DNA from: Bacillota bacterium
GTDB taxonomy: Bacteria; Bacillota; Clostridia; Oscillospirales; Ethanoligenentaceae
Direction: 5' to 3'
DNA: 14,373 nucleotides
Assembly (NCBI GenBank): GCA_023391835.1
Contig: JAEWAE010000032.1
Coordinates: forward strand, 1-14,373
Shown here: positions 6,926 through 13,001 of the stretch, one piece after another
Position numbering within the stretch: the stretch's first letter is position 1
How the letters are laid out: every line of letters begins with the position of its first letter
The notes under the pieces: generated by a model
The model's input: the letters and a program-made list of their open reading frames with translations, nothing else
Database searches by the model: none
Told to the model about the DNA's origin: nothing
Made by a program: the position numbers and the translations under genes

Positions 6926-8020
6926 TCAGGTATGGGTGCCGGAGGAAGGCACGGCTGGCGGGGCGTTGGCGGGACGGAGCAGGGATATGGCCAGCAGAAT
7001 CACGCACAGCCCGCACAGCGCGGGCATCAGATAAAGGGCCAGGAAAAACGTCGCCTCCCTCTGGTGATAGAGCGTATTCAGATAGACCTGCGAGGCGGAG
7101 ACGGCCAGCGCCACGGCAGGTAGGGTGAAAATCTGAAATTTTTCCAGGTGGAATATTTCCCCGAGGGTGCGCACGGCCGCAAAAAGCAGTACCCCGCCGG
7201 CCAGGATGCCGGACATCATTACATCCAGATCGAGCAGAGGGTACACGTCGATGCCCGGCATCAGGCGGAATACCTTCTCATAGGGGAATATGTTGCGGCT
7301 GGAAAGTTGTACGCCGGTCACCATGATATTCCGGAACACAATTGCGGTTTCGCAGATTCCCGTGAGCAGCGAGGTCATATTGACCACATGAAATACTTTT
7401 TTGGGTTCGGTCATGTTGGGGAAGATCGCCAGCGCCGCCACGACGGAAGCAAACGGCAGCATGCCGACCCGCAGCCCGACCGAGACCGGCTTGACCCACC
7501 CGCTCTTGAGCACCGGCAAAAAGGCGATGGAGTGGAACGAGGTGAAAAGGCTTGCCATCGTGATCAGTACCACGGCGCACAGAACGGGGAAAAAAACCTC
7601 GCCGATGCGGCCCAGCGTCTCCAGCCCGGTCCTCACCGCAAAGGCTATCACCAGCGCGTAGCAGGCGGTGATAAAAATCAGCGGCGTCTCGGGTATCTCG
7701 ATGGTGATCTCATAATAGCCGAACTGCTGGATTACATCCCCCGCTGTGAAAAGAAACGCCGCCGCGCAGAGAATGCCGACGACCCGACCCGCCGTTTTTC
7801 CCAGGCACTCGATCAGGATGCCCACCAGGCACTGGCCCGGGTGGAGCGCCGACAGCGCGGCCACGAGCAGCATGACCACATAGCCCACCGCCCAGCCGAT
7901 GAGCATGGCCAGCCAGAAATCGCTGCCCGCATCGGCCAAATTCTGCTGCACGCCCAGGCCCACCATCATGCTGGTGAGCAGCAGGATGGCCTGAAAATTT
8001 GAGATCGTATGCTGCCGCAC
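6926..8020 (-). CDS. gerB: Spore germinant receptor subunit B (GerAB/GerKB-type permease)
   Basis: 364 residues, about ten predicted membrane helices, of the amino-acid/polyamine/organocation-like endospore germination permease family. It opens with the typical HTISNFQAILLLTSMMVG; a conserved loop near the middle reads IFPNMTEPKKVF, and ISSRN-like SSRNIFPYEKVF follows. The B subunit holds the germinant-binding pocket in the inner spore membrane and partners A and C. The start is taken as GTG 8020, because GGATGGGGG lies seven bases upstream; the other in-frame GTG at 8038 has no ribosome site. It is last in the gerA-gerC-D-gerB operon, 18 bases after the small D ORF. Which germinant it senses cannot be read from sequence. 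The name is generic; the paralogue (A, B, K or other) is not determined. Confidence 0.93.
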   Translation of the reverse strand: MRQHTISNFQAILLLTSMMVGLGVQQNLADAGSDFWLAMLIGWAVGYVVMLLVAALSALHPGQCLVGILIECLGKTAGRVVGILCAAAFLFTAGDVIQQFGYYEITIEIPETPLIFITACYALVIAFAVRTGLETLGRIGEVFFPVLCAVVLITMASLFTSFHSIAFLPVLKSGWVKPVSVGLRVGMLPFASVVAALAIFPNMTEPKKVFHVVNMTSLLTGICETAIVFRNIMVTGVQLSSRNIFPYEKVFRLMPGIDVYPLLDLDVMMSGILAGGVLLFAAVRTLGEIFHLEKFQIFTLPAVALAVSASQVYLNTLYHQREATFFLALYLMPALCGLCVILLAISLLRPANAPPAVPSSGTHT

Positions 8021-8027
8021 GTGTTTT

Positions 8028-8036
8028 CCCCCATCC
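8028..8036 (-). promoter_or_regulatory. Ribosome binding site selecting the gerB GTG start
   Basis: The minus strand reads GGATGGGGG, then seven bases, then GTG at 8020. The ATG inside this stretch (8034-8032) is out of frame, so it is not the start. Confidence 0.65.
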
Positions 8037-8038
8037 AC

Positions 8039-8212
8039 TCAGGGCGCCCAAAGGATCTGCAGGGCGCTCACCGCCAGAAAAAGCGTCACCAGCGTGCCGT
8101 AAACGGCCGTATATCGGCGGCGGTTTTCAATGGTCTGCATCAGCGGCCCATCCATCAGCACCATGAGCCCCGTGCCGGCCAGCAGGCCGACGATGCCGAA
8201 AATCTTGCCCAT
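8039..8212 (-). CDS. Small two-helix membrane protein, germinant receptor D-type subunit
   Basis: 57 residues, starting MGKIFGIVGLLAGTGLMVL and ending LFLAVSALQILWAP. Two hydrophobic segments, about 4-20 and 37-55, flank a short polar hinge TIENRRRYT. GGAGG lies six bases before the ATG at 8212. It sits between gerC (stop 8251) and gerB (GTG 8020) with short gaps, in the same operon. Germinant receptor operons of many spore formers carry a fourth gene for a short two-helix D protein that modulates receptor function, and the size, topology and position fit. Homology to a particular D protein was not tested. Length, operon position and a strong ribosome site make it very likely real. Confidence 0.85.
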   Translation of the reverse strand: MGKIFGIVGLLAGTGLMVLMDGPLMQTIENRRRYTAVYGTLVTLFLAVSALQILWAP

Positions 8213-8250
8213 TGGGCACCTCCGAATCCGGCAGAGTACGTCTCACCCCG

Positions 8251-9429
8251 TCACTGTTTATACGCCGGCCGGTTGATAAGCCCCGGCCGCTTTAGCTCAA
8301 ACCCGACGGTGATCCGGCAGTCGGCCGTCGGGTAGACGGTCTCCCATCGGTCCGCCATCTTATGGTACTCGCCGTATGCCTCCCGATACAGCAGCGCGTT
8401 GAGACTGAACACATCGCAGGAAAGCTCGCGGGAAACTTCCCACGCCGACTGGATTTCGCTTTGGATCAATTCGTCGGCCTCCGATTCTATCAGGGGAATA
8501 TACTTGGCCGTATAAAGATTGGTGGTGCCCTGCTCGCCCCCCAGATTGCCTTCCACCTGCACGTGAATGGCAAGCGCCGGCCGCCCGCCGCTCACCGAAG
8601 CCTGCATCCGGCTGCTGCTGCGGATCACTTCGAGCGAAATCTTTTTATCCGGTTCGGCTGGGTTTTTGATCACCAGGATGGTGCTCTGAATCTGATTTTG
8701 CGCGAAAAGATAGCCCCGCGTCTGCTCGGGAGTAAAATAGCCCACCAGCTTGTCGTGCGGATCGAACACTGCGCTGCCCACCACCGTGACATCTGAAAGC
8801 ATGGTGGCGCTGCCCACCTGTGCGGCACCGGTGACAATGGCGCTGTTTGGATTACTCAGCAGCTGGGTCACTTCAAACGACTGGATCTTTACACTTTTAC
8901 CCATCTGATAACTGTTATCGATCGTGCTTTCCAGCTCGTTGGCGGTGAGCTTGCCCAGATCCGGTTCAACATGCAGCAGAGAGGCCGCCGTGCCCCCCTG
9001 CACCACGATCACCCGCATCGTGCGGCTGAACTCGTTGTCTCGCTCCATAAAATCCCACACCGTCTGGATTCCCTCTTCGGCCACCGTCTCACCGAAAACC
9101 AACATCTGCACATGGCCGAAATAGGCTTTACGATTGATTTTTTGCAGCAGATTGCGCACCGCGTCGAATACCGTATCGCCCTCGACGCTGACTTCGACCC
9201 CGGCGTTGCCGCTGGTATTCCCCGAACCAGAGCCGGAAGCGCCATTTCCCAGCATTCTGGGAATCACAATCTGGGCGGTCAGCAGCAGCTTACCGTCCTC
9301 TGCCTTGTCGAAGCCCATCCCCGCCACGATACAGAGCTTAGTGATGGGCCGGTTGTTCCAGCAGCCGGTCAGAGCGAGGGTCAGCCCGGCGAGAAGGACA
9401 CACAGGCATTTTTTCAGCCGCCGTCTCAT
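8251..9429 (-). CDS. gerC: Spore germinant receptor subunit C (Ger(x)C-family lipoprotein)
   Basis: 392 residues. A lipoprotein signal peptide (MRRRLKK, hydrophobic 9-20) ends in the lipobox LTGC, so Cys23 should be lipidated and the mature protein anchored on the outer face of the inner spore membrane. GCWNNRPI after the lipobox, followed by VAGMGFD, is typical of the family. The rest matches GerC length and pattern, including FGHVQMLVFGE (104-114) and the C-terminal TADCRITVGFEL. Residues 61-77 form an unusually Gly/Ser/Asn-rich linker. The ATG at 9429 overlaps the gerA stop as ATGA, implying translational coupling, with AAGG nine bases upstream. It is needed with A and B for germinant response in known receptors. 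Confidence 0.95.
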   Translation of the reverse strand: MRRRLKKCLCVLLAGLTLALTGCWNNRPITKLCIVAGMGFDKAEDGKLLLTAQIVIPRMLGNGASGSGSGNTSGNAGVEVSVEGDTVFDAVRNLLQKINRKAYFGHVQMLVFGETVAEEGIQTVWDFMERDNEFSRTMRVIVVQGGTAASLLHVEPDLGKLTANELESTIDNSYQMGKSVKIQSFEVTQLLSNPNSAIVTGAAQVGSATMLSDVTVVGSAVFDPHDKLVGYFTPEQTRGYLFAQNQIQSTILVIKNPAEPDKKISLEVIRSSSRMQASVSGGRPALAIHVQVEGNLGGEQGTTNLYTAKYIPLIESEADELIQSEIQSAWEVSRELSCDVFSLNALLYREAYGEYHKMADRWETVYPTADCRITVGFELKRPGLINRPAYKQ

Positions 9430-10970
9430 GGCTGCACCTTGCCGGAGGGCTTTTCGGCCTGCTCGATGCTGTCAGGGCTGCGGCGCAGAATATACCACAG
9501 CGGCATTCGGACAAACGTATCGTCCTTCATATCCTGCCCGAAATGAGGCGCGATGGGCGCCAGATAGGGCACGCCGAAGGAATGGATGGCGCACATTTCC
9601 GTAAAAAATGCAAAGAGGCCCAGCATGAGCCCGAGAAACCCGATGCAGCTGGCGGTGATCAGCAGCACGATGCGCATGATGAGCACGGTATCATCCAGAT
9701 TGGAAATGATAAAGGTGCAGATGGCAGTCGCCGCGATCACGATCACTGCGGGGGAACTGACGATGCCGGCCTGAACGGCAGCCTGGCCGATGATCAGCGC
9801 TCCCACAATGCTGATGGCCTGCCCGAGAGATTTGGGCATGCGGATGCCGCCTTCCCGGATTAATTCGAATATAAGGATCAGAATGAAGCATTCCACCGTG
9901 GGCGGGAAAGGGACCCCTTCGCTGGCCGACGCAATGGTCAGCAGCAGGTCGAAGGGCACCACATCCTGATGAAAGCAGGTCAGCGTCACGTAAAAGCCCG
10001 GTGTCGCCACCGCCATCAGGAACGCGAGCAGGCGCACCAGCCGGATCAGCGGCGAATACATCCAGCGCCGGTAATAATCCTCGCTGGTCTGCAGATACTC
10101 GACGAACAGATTGGGTACGGTGAGCACGAAAGGGCTGCCGTCGCACAGGATGGCCACGCGGCCTTCCAGAAGCTTGCCGGCAACGGTATCGGGCCGCTCG
10201 CTGTGGGCCACCGTGGGGAAAATGGAAAACGGCGCGTCCTCAATAAGTTCCTCGATGTTGCCCGATTCCAAGATGGAATCGACATAGATATGATTCAGCC
10301 GCTTGCGCACCTCGTCGATTACCGACTGGTTGGCCACGCCGCGCAGATAGCAAAACGACACCCGGGTACGTGTCAGACGCCCCAGACAGAGATTTTCAAA
10401 AATCAGGTTGCCGTTCTGTATCCGGCGGCGGATGAGCACGATGTTATCCTGAATGTTCTCGGTGAAGCCTTCCCGCGGGCCGCGCACCACGCCGTCGGTT
10501 TTCGGCTCCTCGATGGCCCGCTTGTTCCATTTCTGGAGCCCGATGCTCAGCGCGGTGGGGACGGTGTCCACAAACAGCAGTGTCTTTCCCTGCAGCACGT
10601 CGGCTTTGCAGAGCCCGAAGTCGTCGACACGTGCGACTTGGCCCGTGGTCAGCAGCTTTTCCTCGAGCGTATCGATTTTTTTGAAATCTTCCGGCGGCAC
10701 GCCGACGGTATCCAGCATCAGCGGCCGGATCACGTCGGCATTCAGCAGCGTGCGGTCCACCATTCCTTCCAGATAGACCAGCAGCAGCGCGCCGCCCCGC
10801 AGCGGGCGCAGCACCAGATCGCTGCTGCCGCCGAAAGAATCCGCCATCTGCTGCCGCACTTGAGCAACGCCGGTCGGGATGGGGACCGCTTCCGGCTGTT
10901 GCGCGGCGCACCGCTCGTTTTCCATCCGGATCCGACCGGCCCGGTATATTCGTTTGAATGTGCCCAGCAT
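9426..10970 (-). CDS. gerA: Spore germinant receptor subunit A (GerA/GerKA family)
   Basis: 514 residues. The N-terminal soluble part (about 40-300) contains the conserved VVRGPREGFTENIQDN block (161-176, continuing to IRRRI) and ERPDTVAGKLLEGRVAILCDGSPF (258-281). The membrane part (about 310-460) has EGVPFPPTVE (351-360) and EGGIRMPKSLGQ (372-383), all GerA-family hallmarks. A subunits form the oligomeric membrane core of germinant receptors and release ions on germinant binding. The start at 10970 is chosen because AAGGGGG lies eight bases upstream; the frame is open to 11060 but overlaps the promoter. It is first in the operon, behind a sigma-G-type promoter. It ends in an ATGA overlap with gerC. 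Exact receptor type is undetermined. Confidence 0.96.
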   Translation of the reverse strand: MLGTFKRIYRAGRIRMENERCAAQQPEAVPIPTGVAQVRQQMADSFGGSSDLVLRPLRGGALLLVYLEGMVDRTLLNADVIRPLMLDTVGVPPEDFKKIDTLEEKLLTTGQVARVDDFGLCKADVLQGKTLLFVDTVPTALSIGLQKWNKRAIEEPKTDGVVRGPREGFTENIQDNIVLIRRRIQNGNLIFENLCLGRLTRTRVSFCYLRGVANQSVIDEVRKRLNHIYVDSILESGNIEELIEDAPFSIFPTVAHSERPDTVAGKLLEGRVAILCDGSPFVLTVPNLFVEYLQTSEDYYRRWMYSPLIRLVRLLAFLMAVATPGFYVTLTCFHQDVVPFDLLLTIASASEGVPFPPTVECFILILIFELIREGGIRMPKSLGQAISIVGALIIGQAAVQAGIVSSPAVIVIAATAICTFIISNLDDTVLIMRIVLLITASCIGFLGLMLGLFAFFTEMCAIHSFGVPYLAPIAPHFGQDMKDDTFVRMPLWYILRRSPDSIEQAEKPSGKVQP

Positions 10971-11017
10971 CCGCTTCGCCCCCTTGCATCCCGGGGCATT
11001 CCGCCCTCTATACCCCG

Positions 11018-11047
11018 TAGGATGCGTCTCCTGACGTGAAAATATAC
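11018..11047 (-). promoter_or_regulatory. Sigma-G-type (forespore) promoter of the germination operon
   Basis: On the minus strand GTATA (11043-11047), exactly 18 bases, then CATCCTA (11018-11024). This fits the B. subtilis sigma-G pattern GHATR-N18-CATNHTA at every defined position. The start near 11011 leaves a leader of about 40 bases to gerA at 10970. Known gerA-type operons are transcribed by sigma-G in the forespore. Confidence 0.8.
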
Positions 11048-11074
11048 ATGCCGGACACACTCGTGGTATATGAC

Positions 11075-11104
11075 AAAGGGCCGGTCCCCCGAAGAGGCCG
11101 GCCC
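11075..11104 (-). terminator. Terminator of the DUF2264 gene
   Basis: On the minus strand GGGCCGG (11104-11098), CCTC, a TTCG loop, GGGG, one unpaired A, then CCGGCCC (11084-11078) and TTTGT. This is a strong stem with a stable UUCG loop and a short U-tract, 16 bases past the stop at 11121. It separates the gene from the germination operon that follows. Confidence 0.8.
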
Positions 11105-11120
11105 GCTGTATATTCCCTGT

Positions 11121-12260
11121 TTAAACGGCATGATCGGCGGGCATATCCTGCCCACCCCAGAATTTTACCGCACTCCATGGCGCATCCGGGTCGCACCAGA
11201 AAGGGTCGGTCTCCGGCAGACCTAGGGGCAGCAACCCCACGGTGCACAGATACAGGCTGCCCGTCGAGATATAGCCCTCGCCCAGGCTCGGCTGGCTGCC
11301 GCACACGCCGATGCGCAGCCACCCGCCGGCATCGAAATTGGGGCAGGCCATGATGCGCCGGATCACCGCCGTCAGCGCGCCGCGCACCTGGGCGGGTGCG
11401 ACGCCCTCCGGCAGGTCGTGCCGCAGGGCCATCTGCCCCAGCGTCTGGAAAACGCCGAACCGGTAACAGATGGAACGCCCCACCGGCGGGAATGTGCCCT
11501 CCGGCGAGACGGAGCGTTCGAGTATGGCCGCATACCGCCGGGAACGGGCCCGGGCCGGCTCCCGCAGCCTCGCCCACTCGTCGTAGCAGCCGCCCACCGC
11601 GTCGAGCAAATCCAGCAGCATGGGCTGGATGACAAAGCTGTTATAGTAATCCTGATGGTATTCCGGGCCGTCGGAATACATGCCGTCGCCGCAGTACCAC
11701 TGATCGATCTGACGGATGGCATAATCGACCCGCATATGGTCCCATTCCGCGCCCAGACGGCGCAGCGCCGCCTCGATGACGGCCGAAAACAGCAGCCAAT
11801 TGCAATAATACGGCTTGCGGCCCACCCGGGTCTGCCGCAGGCACTCGATCAGGTTGCGCCGCACCCGCTCATCCAGCCGGTCGATAAGCTGATGCGGCGC
11901 CCGCAGCAGCCCCTGGGCCAAAAAGGCGGCGTCCACGATGGGCTGGTCGCCCTGCGCAAAATTCATCCGGTCGGGCGAGCCGGGGTCGGTGGCGGCATCG
12001 AGCCCTGCCCGCGCGAGCTGCGCGAAACGCCCCCGCTGCGTGCCCTCCTGGGTGTCGTCTTCCCCCAACTCCAGCCAGGGGGCCGCGCCGGTCAGCACCC
12101 GGCCGAATGCTTCCAGATAGGTGTACGCCTCCCGCCCCGCGGTTTTTTGTTCCACCGGCATATCCCGGCGAAGCTCCCGGCGGGCGAGGGATTCGAGCAC
12201 GGGCGCGACGATGCGGGCCATGGTGTCGGTCCACTCGCGGCGATCTGTCTGCCCTGCCAT
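11121..12260 (-). CDS. DUF2264 domain protein, probable intracellular oligosaccharide-active enzyme
   Basis: 379 residues, full-length DUF2264-type (alpha/alpha)6-like protein. Characteristic blocks are NWLLFSAVIE (154-163), DQWYCGDGMYSDGPEYHQDYYNSFV (186-210), GRSICYRFG (261-269) and GYISTGSLYLC (329-339). The fold and genomic habits of the family point to uronate-containing oligosaccharides; a link to beta-glucuronidase family GH154 is possible but I could not check it. No signal peptide, so cytoplasmic. ATG 12260 is chosen because AAAGGAAG lies upstream at normal spacing; the open extension to 12314 overlaps the structured leader. It has its own sigma-A promoter, an operator-like palindrome and a terminator, so it is a single-gene unit. 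The catalytic residues and reaction are unknown. Acid residues in DGMYSDGPE are conserved candidates. Confidence 0.85.
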   Translation of the reverse strand: MAGQTDRREWTDTMARIVAPVLESLARRELRRDMPVEQKTAGREAYTYLEAFGRVLTGAAPWLELGEDDTQEGTQRGRFAQLARAGLDAATDPGSPDRMNFAQGDQPIVDAAFLAQGLLRAPHQLIDRLDERVRRNLIECLRQTRVGRKPYYCNWLLFSAVIEAALRRLGAEWDHMRVDYAIRQIDQWYCGDGMYSDGPEYHQDYYNSFVIQPMLLDLLDAVGGCYDEWARLREPARARSRRYAAILERSVSPEGTFPPVGRSICYRFGVFQTLGQMALRHDLPEGVAPAQVRGALTAVIRRIMACPNFDAGGWLRIGVCGSQPSLGEGYISTGSLYLCTVGLLPLGLPETDPFWCDPDAPWSAVKFWGGQDMPADHAV

Positions 12261-12345
12261 GGGCACACTTCCTTTCACAATCCAAAGGCGGGCGGGATAC
12301 CCGCAAAACCTCATTTTGGGGCTCTTAAATTGTCATTACGCAATA

Positions 12346-12392
12346 GGGTCCCGCCGGTTTTTCCAATTCCCAGCCGGAGCGGGACCCGGCTG
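12346..12392 (-). promoter_or_regulatory. Leader with two mutually exclusive hairpins upstream of the DUF2264 gene
   Basis: GGGTCCCGC (12346-12354) pairs perfectly with GCGGGACCC (12379-12387). CAGCCGG (12371-12377) pairs perfectly with CCGGCTG (12386-12392). The two stems share 12386-12387 and interleave, so only one can form. Neither is followed by a U-tract on the minus strand. This could be a regulatory leader, but no known riboswitch or T-box element was recognised. Confidence 0.45.
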
Positions 12393-12399
12393 AATTAAA

Positions 12400-12412
12400 A
12401 GCCTGTCAGGCT
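12400..12412. promoter_or_regulatory. 13-bp palindrome AGCCTGTCAGGCT over the transcription start (operator candidate)
   Basis: AGCCTG and CAGGCT flank a central base, symmetrical on both strands. The palindrome begins four bases past the -10 hexamer (12416-12421), so it covers the expected start point. This is a classic position for a repressor. On the minus strand it is followed by TTTTAA, so in RNA it could also form a short hairpin. Confidence 0.5.
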
Positions 12413-12415
12413 CTT

Positions 12416-12444
12416 AGCATATCGCCGCCTGCATTCTTTGTCAA
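12416..12444 (-). promoter_or_regulatory. Sigma-A promoter of the DUF2264 gene
   Basis: On the minus strand a perfect -35 TTGACA (12439-12444), exactly 17 bases, and -10 TATGCT (12416-12421). The expected start near 12409 leaves a leader of about 150 bases. It is the best housekeeping promoter in the window. It lies just after the small ORF ending at 12466. Confidence 0.8.
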
Positions 12445-12465
12445 GCGTGCACACTAGGCGGGCGT

Positions 12466-12531
12466 TTACGGCCGTTTTTGAAAACAGGGCAGTATCAGGG
12501 CCGCTGCCACGACCAAAATCACCATTTTCAT
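12466..12531 (-). CDS. Possible 21-residue hydrophobic peptide
   Basis: The frame starts MKMVILVVAAALILPC and ends in a basic tail (QKRP) before TAA. It would be a single short membrane-inserting helix. GGGGAGG lies five bases before the ATG, a near-ideal ribosome site. It is the main reason to call this a gene. It begins 45 bases past the glnK terminator, with no clear promoter in between, so it would depend on read-through from amt-glnK or an unseen promoter. It resembles known small membrane peptides only in general form. No family is recognised. It could be a small transporter-associated peptide or a toxin-like peptide, and it may be spurious. Confidence 0.4.
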   Translation of the reverse strand: MKMVILVVAAALILPCFQKRP

Positions 12532-12576
12532 ATCTGCCTCCCCTTTCATACGGCGCTACCGTGCGCCCGCATATGT

Positions 12577-12611
12577 AAAAAAGGCGGCCCCTCCCAACCG
12601 GAAGGGCCGCC
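12577..12611 (-). terminator. Strong terminator of the amt-glnK operon
   Basis: On the minus strand GGCGGCCCTTCC (12611-12600) pairs with GGAGGGGCCGCC (12594-12583), with one T-G pair and a five-base loop, then TTTTTT (12582-12577). It lies 23 bases past the glnK stop at 12635. Confidence 0.93.
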
Positions 12612-12634
12612 CCTTTGCGTCGATTCCCCCGCGT

Positions 12635-12976
12635 TTACCTCAGGGCGGTCTCGCCCCGCTCGCCGGTACGGATGCGGATGGCATCCTCCACCGCGAACAC
12701 AAATATCTTGCCGTCGCCGACTTCGCCGGTCTTGGCCTTTTCCAAAATGGCCGCGAGCACCTCGCCCAGCTGGGCATCCTGCACGACCAGCTCGATTTTG
12801 ACCTTGGGCAGGAAATTGATGTCCGTTTCCGACCCGCGGACGAATTCCGTCCAGCCCTTCTGATTGCCGCAGCCCATGACCTGACTGATGGTCAGGCCGT
12901 TGAGGTGCAGCGTCTGCAGCACCTCTTTGATATCCTCCAGCTTCTCCGGCCGGATGATGGCTTCCACTTTCTTCAT
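12635..12976 (-). CDS. glnK: Nitrogen regulatory PII protein (GlnK/GlnB family)
   Basis: 112 residues (normal PII length). PII trimers sense ATP/ADP and 2-oxoglutarate; GlnK-type members block the Amt channel when nitrogen is plentiful. Present are the ligand-binding GNQKGWTE (Gln39, Lys40), the T-loop 41-55, the B-loop TGEVGDGKIFV (83-93) and RIRTGE. The T-loop reads VRGSETDINF: position 51 is Thr, not the Tyr uridylylated in proteobacteria, whereas Ser49 (phosphorylated in cyanobacteria) is present. So uridylylation at the usual site is not possible. ATG 12976 is set by GGGAGG at good spacing. It is 25 bases after amt on the same strand, the classic amt-glnK pairing, and is followed by a strong terminator. 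Confidence 0.95.
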   Translation of the reverse strand: MKKVEAIIRPEKLEDIKEVLQTLHLNGLTISQVMGCGNQKGWTEFVRGSETDINFLPKVKIELVVQDAQLGEVLAAILEKAKTGEVGDGKIFVFAVEDAIRIRTGERGETALR

Positions 12977-13001
12977 ACCGTTTCCTCCCTTGGCCGTCCG
13001 G

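Noticed and set aside
6841..7000. CRISPR or phage signature in the window
   Set aside because: No regularly spaced repeats or phage genes were seen anywhere; only dispersed palindromes and single hairpins.
7148..8002. Open frame (284 codons) on the plus strand opposite gerB
   Set aside because: His/Arg/Gln-rich shadow of the hydrophobic permease.
8021..8038. Upstream start of gerB at GTG 8038
   Set aside because: No ribosome site before it, and GTG 8020 has GGATGGGGG at ideal spacing.
9969..11039. Open frame (356 codons) opposite gerA
   Set aside because: His/Gln/Arg-rich shadow of the GerA coding sequence, overlapping its promoter.
11418..12398. Open frame (326 codons) opposite the DUF2264 gene
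   Set aside because: Antisense shadow without a domain; its end runs into the promoter and leader of the real gene.
12300..12420. T-box or known riboswitch in the DUF2264 leader
   Set aside because: No T-box core, no recognised aptamer motif, and no terminator U-tract after the stems.
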